Part shown: positions 53,649-64,000 of the stretch, piece by piece
Numbering within the stretch: the stretch's first letter is position 1
Layout: the number at the start of each line of letters is the position of its first letter
DNA from: Gadus chalcogrammus
Lineage: Eukaryota > Chordata > Actinopteri > Gadiformes > Gadidae
Length of the DNA: 64,000 nt
Reading direction: 5' to 3'
NCBI RefSeq assembly: GCF_026213295.1
Contig: NC_079414.1
Location: 11,658,362 to 11,722,361 of the forward strand
Translations under genes and position numbers: made by a program
Notes under the pieces: generated by a model
The model's database searches: none
Seen by the model: only the letters and a program-made list of their open reading frames with translations
Told to the model about the DNA's origin: nothing

Positions 53649-54630
53649 TTCTTAAGCACTGCAGCTTTGCATCAGCCGCTTTTTTGTTTAGAATGATGGG
53701 ACAAATAATGTGGTTCAAAAATGCTAATCACAGTAACAGGACTGTGGCTATAAACCGGAGCTAATGTGGACACAATGATGACAAACTGTTATCCGGCGCG
53801 TCTATGTTGCGTCATGACGCTCCTCCAATGGTAAAACGCTAACATGTCTTTGTTCCAGACCACCACCGGGGCGCTGTTTCCTACTGATACAGGAGGCATG
53901 TGCTGGGAGGAAATCTCTAACCAGGTATGCGCTCCTGATGCAATGGGATTGTAATATATTGTAGGACTTTATAGGCCTAGTGGTAGAATAGGCATACTAG
54001 TGATAATTGTATACCTACTAGTGCTGTACAATTGTTTCATACATTCGTCCTCATCCACAAATTGTGGAAACAAAGTGTGGTGACAGAAATACAACCTAAT
54101 ATATACGTATATATCTTTGTATTTTTATATGATTGTATCTATCCATTCATCTATATATATCTTTATATCCATCTATACATTTATCCATCTAGGCTTTGTC
54201 TGTCTAGCCTGTTTTTAATTGTTTCAGGATTGTTATCGGCCTTTAATGATTTGACTGAATATGCTACATATCTCATGAATTCAACGCGGAACCCATAGAC
54301 TTACAAAATCGATGGGAAAGGCTCTGAAAAAGTCAACCATCCATTCGTTCATCAGTTCAGTGAGCTACAAATTGGATTCTGATTAGAGACCGACTCGCAT
54401 CCAACCTCCAGGTCCGAAGGGAAGCGCTCCCCCTTCCTACTTTCCCCGGGCCCTCCTGCAGTACAGGGGGGCCCATTGATCCGCGTCTGCGTGTCTCCGG
54501 CGCTCAGCCTGCAGCGCTCGATCCATCCCACACACCACAGCACGAGCATCAGGACTGGGGAAGCCCTTCTTTGGAGCGGGGAGCGTTTTCCAACCAATAT
54601 GTATCCTAGATATATAATTAAAGAACACTC
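53649..54630. promoter_or_regulatory. shared divergent promoter region of METTL14 and PRSS12
   Basis: The 982 bp between the two start codons must hold both promoters and 5' untranslated regions. No TATA box or CpG island is obvious by eye, and no element can be placed. The divergent neighbour order agrees with human 4q26 as I remember it. Confidence 0.5.
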
Positions 54631-62666
<8,036 letters not shown>

Positions 62667-63012
62667 GTAGGCCCACCACAGAATCTGTGGTAGAGAGCGA
62701 GAGACTGTGTGTGCCTGTGTTAGAATGAGAGAAATGGAATATATTTGTGTATGTGTGTGTGTTTGTGTACATGTGCAGACTTTGAGTCTTGAGATTTTGA
62801 GTTGCCTTTTGTGTATGTGGATTGAAGTGTGTGATTGATTTCAGTGTTTGTGTGTGTGTGTGATAACTGTCTATCTTTGAGTGTTTCTGTGTCCCTCTGT
62901 TCTCTTCACAATAGTTTTTTGTTAATGTTGTCCTTGAAAGAGAAGATGAGCCTCTTTGAAGGCTTTGAAGCCTCTCTCTGTGCTATTCACATGGTTTGCA
63001 CGGAATGTGCAT

Positions 63013-63063
<51 letters not shown>

Positions 63064-64000
63064 GTGGTAACCCGGTCCTTGTTGTTGCCGGGTTCCAGGT
63101 ACAAACGACACGTTTGTGTGAGGGATAGGCCATTGCAGGCATTTATTTAACAATCAACTTAAACAATCAAAGTATTCGCGGTCTCTAGGGCCTCCGTGGG
63201 CCTTTAGCCTCTCGCGGACACGAGCGCTTCCTCCTTGCTCCCGTGCCGTGCTGTGCCGTTCTGCCGTCTGTCCTCGACCTCCCTTTAAGATGGCTCCTCT
63301 GCCACCGGCCAGGTGTCCACCAATCACCCTGATTGGGGAGGCGAATGGGATGCTCTCGGTCGCCGGCTGGTGGGTGGGGGTGGTATACCCCGTCCTTCAC
63401 GGTACCTCGGGCCTGTCCAGGCCGAGGTTTACGTGGCGGGATGCCACAGTGTGTGTGTGGTTTGTATGAATGTATTGTGCAGTGTGTGTGGGTTTGTGGG
63501 TTTCGGTGTAAGACACACCCAGTCAGACAAACAAAGTCAGAGGTAATTCAAGCTTACCACAAACTCATGTGTACAGAGGCTTGCATGTGTCAATATTTTC
63601 CCACCACACTCACTCAAACTATTAAGTCACAAGGATAAAAAAGAATTGTACAGATTTAATTAAGTTTAAGCTACTGATTGTTCTCAGCCTCACCTCCACT
63701 TGCTTCATCTGAAACCGTCTGGCAAGTGAGTAAATGGAAAAACCCTTAGTCTTTAGTCCTCAGTGTTTGTGATCAGGAGGACACACAAATGTCTATGCTG
63801 GTTTCAGGATCAGAGCTGTCAGTCAGGCCTCATCGCATCCAGCAGAGGGGATAAGCTGATGATCCTAGAGAGACAGATAAAAAGCTTTGGGATGATTCCA
63901 TCTCCGCTTAAACAAGGCTTGGTTGTCTGCAAATCGACTGCTCATGCCTGGCTCGGTCTTCTTTCGAGCGGATGGGGACAAAGACCATTAGGGGTACAGC
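62667..64000. other. PRSS12 intron 7 (start); no further exon firmly seen
   Basis: Holds a (GT)n run at 63017-63061. A GC-rich block at about 63062-63400 could be an LTR-type or other repeat. At 63687-63726 a short acceptor-donor pair encloses 38 bases (ASPPLASSETVWQ in phase), too little to call an exon. Confidence 0.4.

Noticed and set aside
63062..63400. Possible solo LTR in PRSS12 intron 7
   Set aside because: GC-rich block without clear TG..CA ends or target duplication that I could place.
63687..63726. Possible short PRSS12 exon after the third SRCR domain
   Set aside because: Only 38 bases between chance-level splice sites, with no family motif; kept as a remark only.

Overview
The window is from a teleost fish genome. 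METTL14 and PRSS12 lie side by side and divergently, both with ordinary vertebrate exon structure. The spacers are full of fish-type repeats: hAT, PIF/Harbinger and Tc1 elements, L2/CR1-like LINE fragments, and very long AC/GT microsatellites. The species cannot be named from the sequence.

Left part (1-33.6 kb): two paralogous mucin-like genes, both on the minus strand. Each starts with a tiny exon that gives exactly 28 coding bases (half a signal peptide). A short intron follows (85 and 109 bp), then a huge exon of degenerate 21-bp repeats encoding Pro-Thr-Thr-Thr-Thr-Ala-Ala. The right-hand gene (33605 to 27541) can be followed to its end. After the 3.4-kb repeat exon come a SEA domain on three exons, a second short Thr/Pro segment with a second SEA domain, and a short last exon with a GPI-signal-like hydrophobic tail. 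The left-hand gene (from 8172) has a repeat exon of at least 8 kb that leaves the window and carries one 1-bp frame break near 2350. The 19 kb between the genes is nested transposons, satellites and foldback elements.

Middle part (33.6-47.5 kb): no host gene recognised. It holds an L2-like LINE, a nearly full-length Tc1 transposase with one stop codon, a second older LINE fragment, and several hAT elements with perfect 8-bp target duplications.

Right part (47.5-64 kb): METTL14 on the minus strand, complete in 11 coding exons (460 codons plus stop), which encodes the RNA-binding partner of METTL3 in the m6A writer. Divergently, with 982 bp between the start codons, lie the first seven coding exons of PRSS12 (neurotrypsin): signal peptide, kringle and three SRCR domains. 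The trypsin domain lies beyond the right edge. The PRSS12 introns are swollen by microsatellites and by tandem copies of the end of exon 2.

Exon borders were read by eye from GT/AG sites, reading phase and known protein families. No alignment or transcript data were available.
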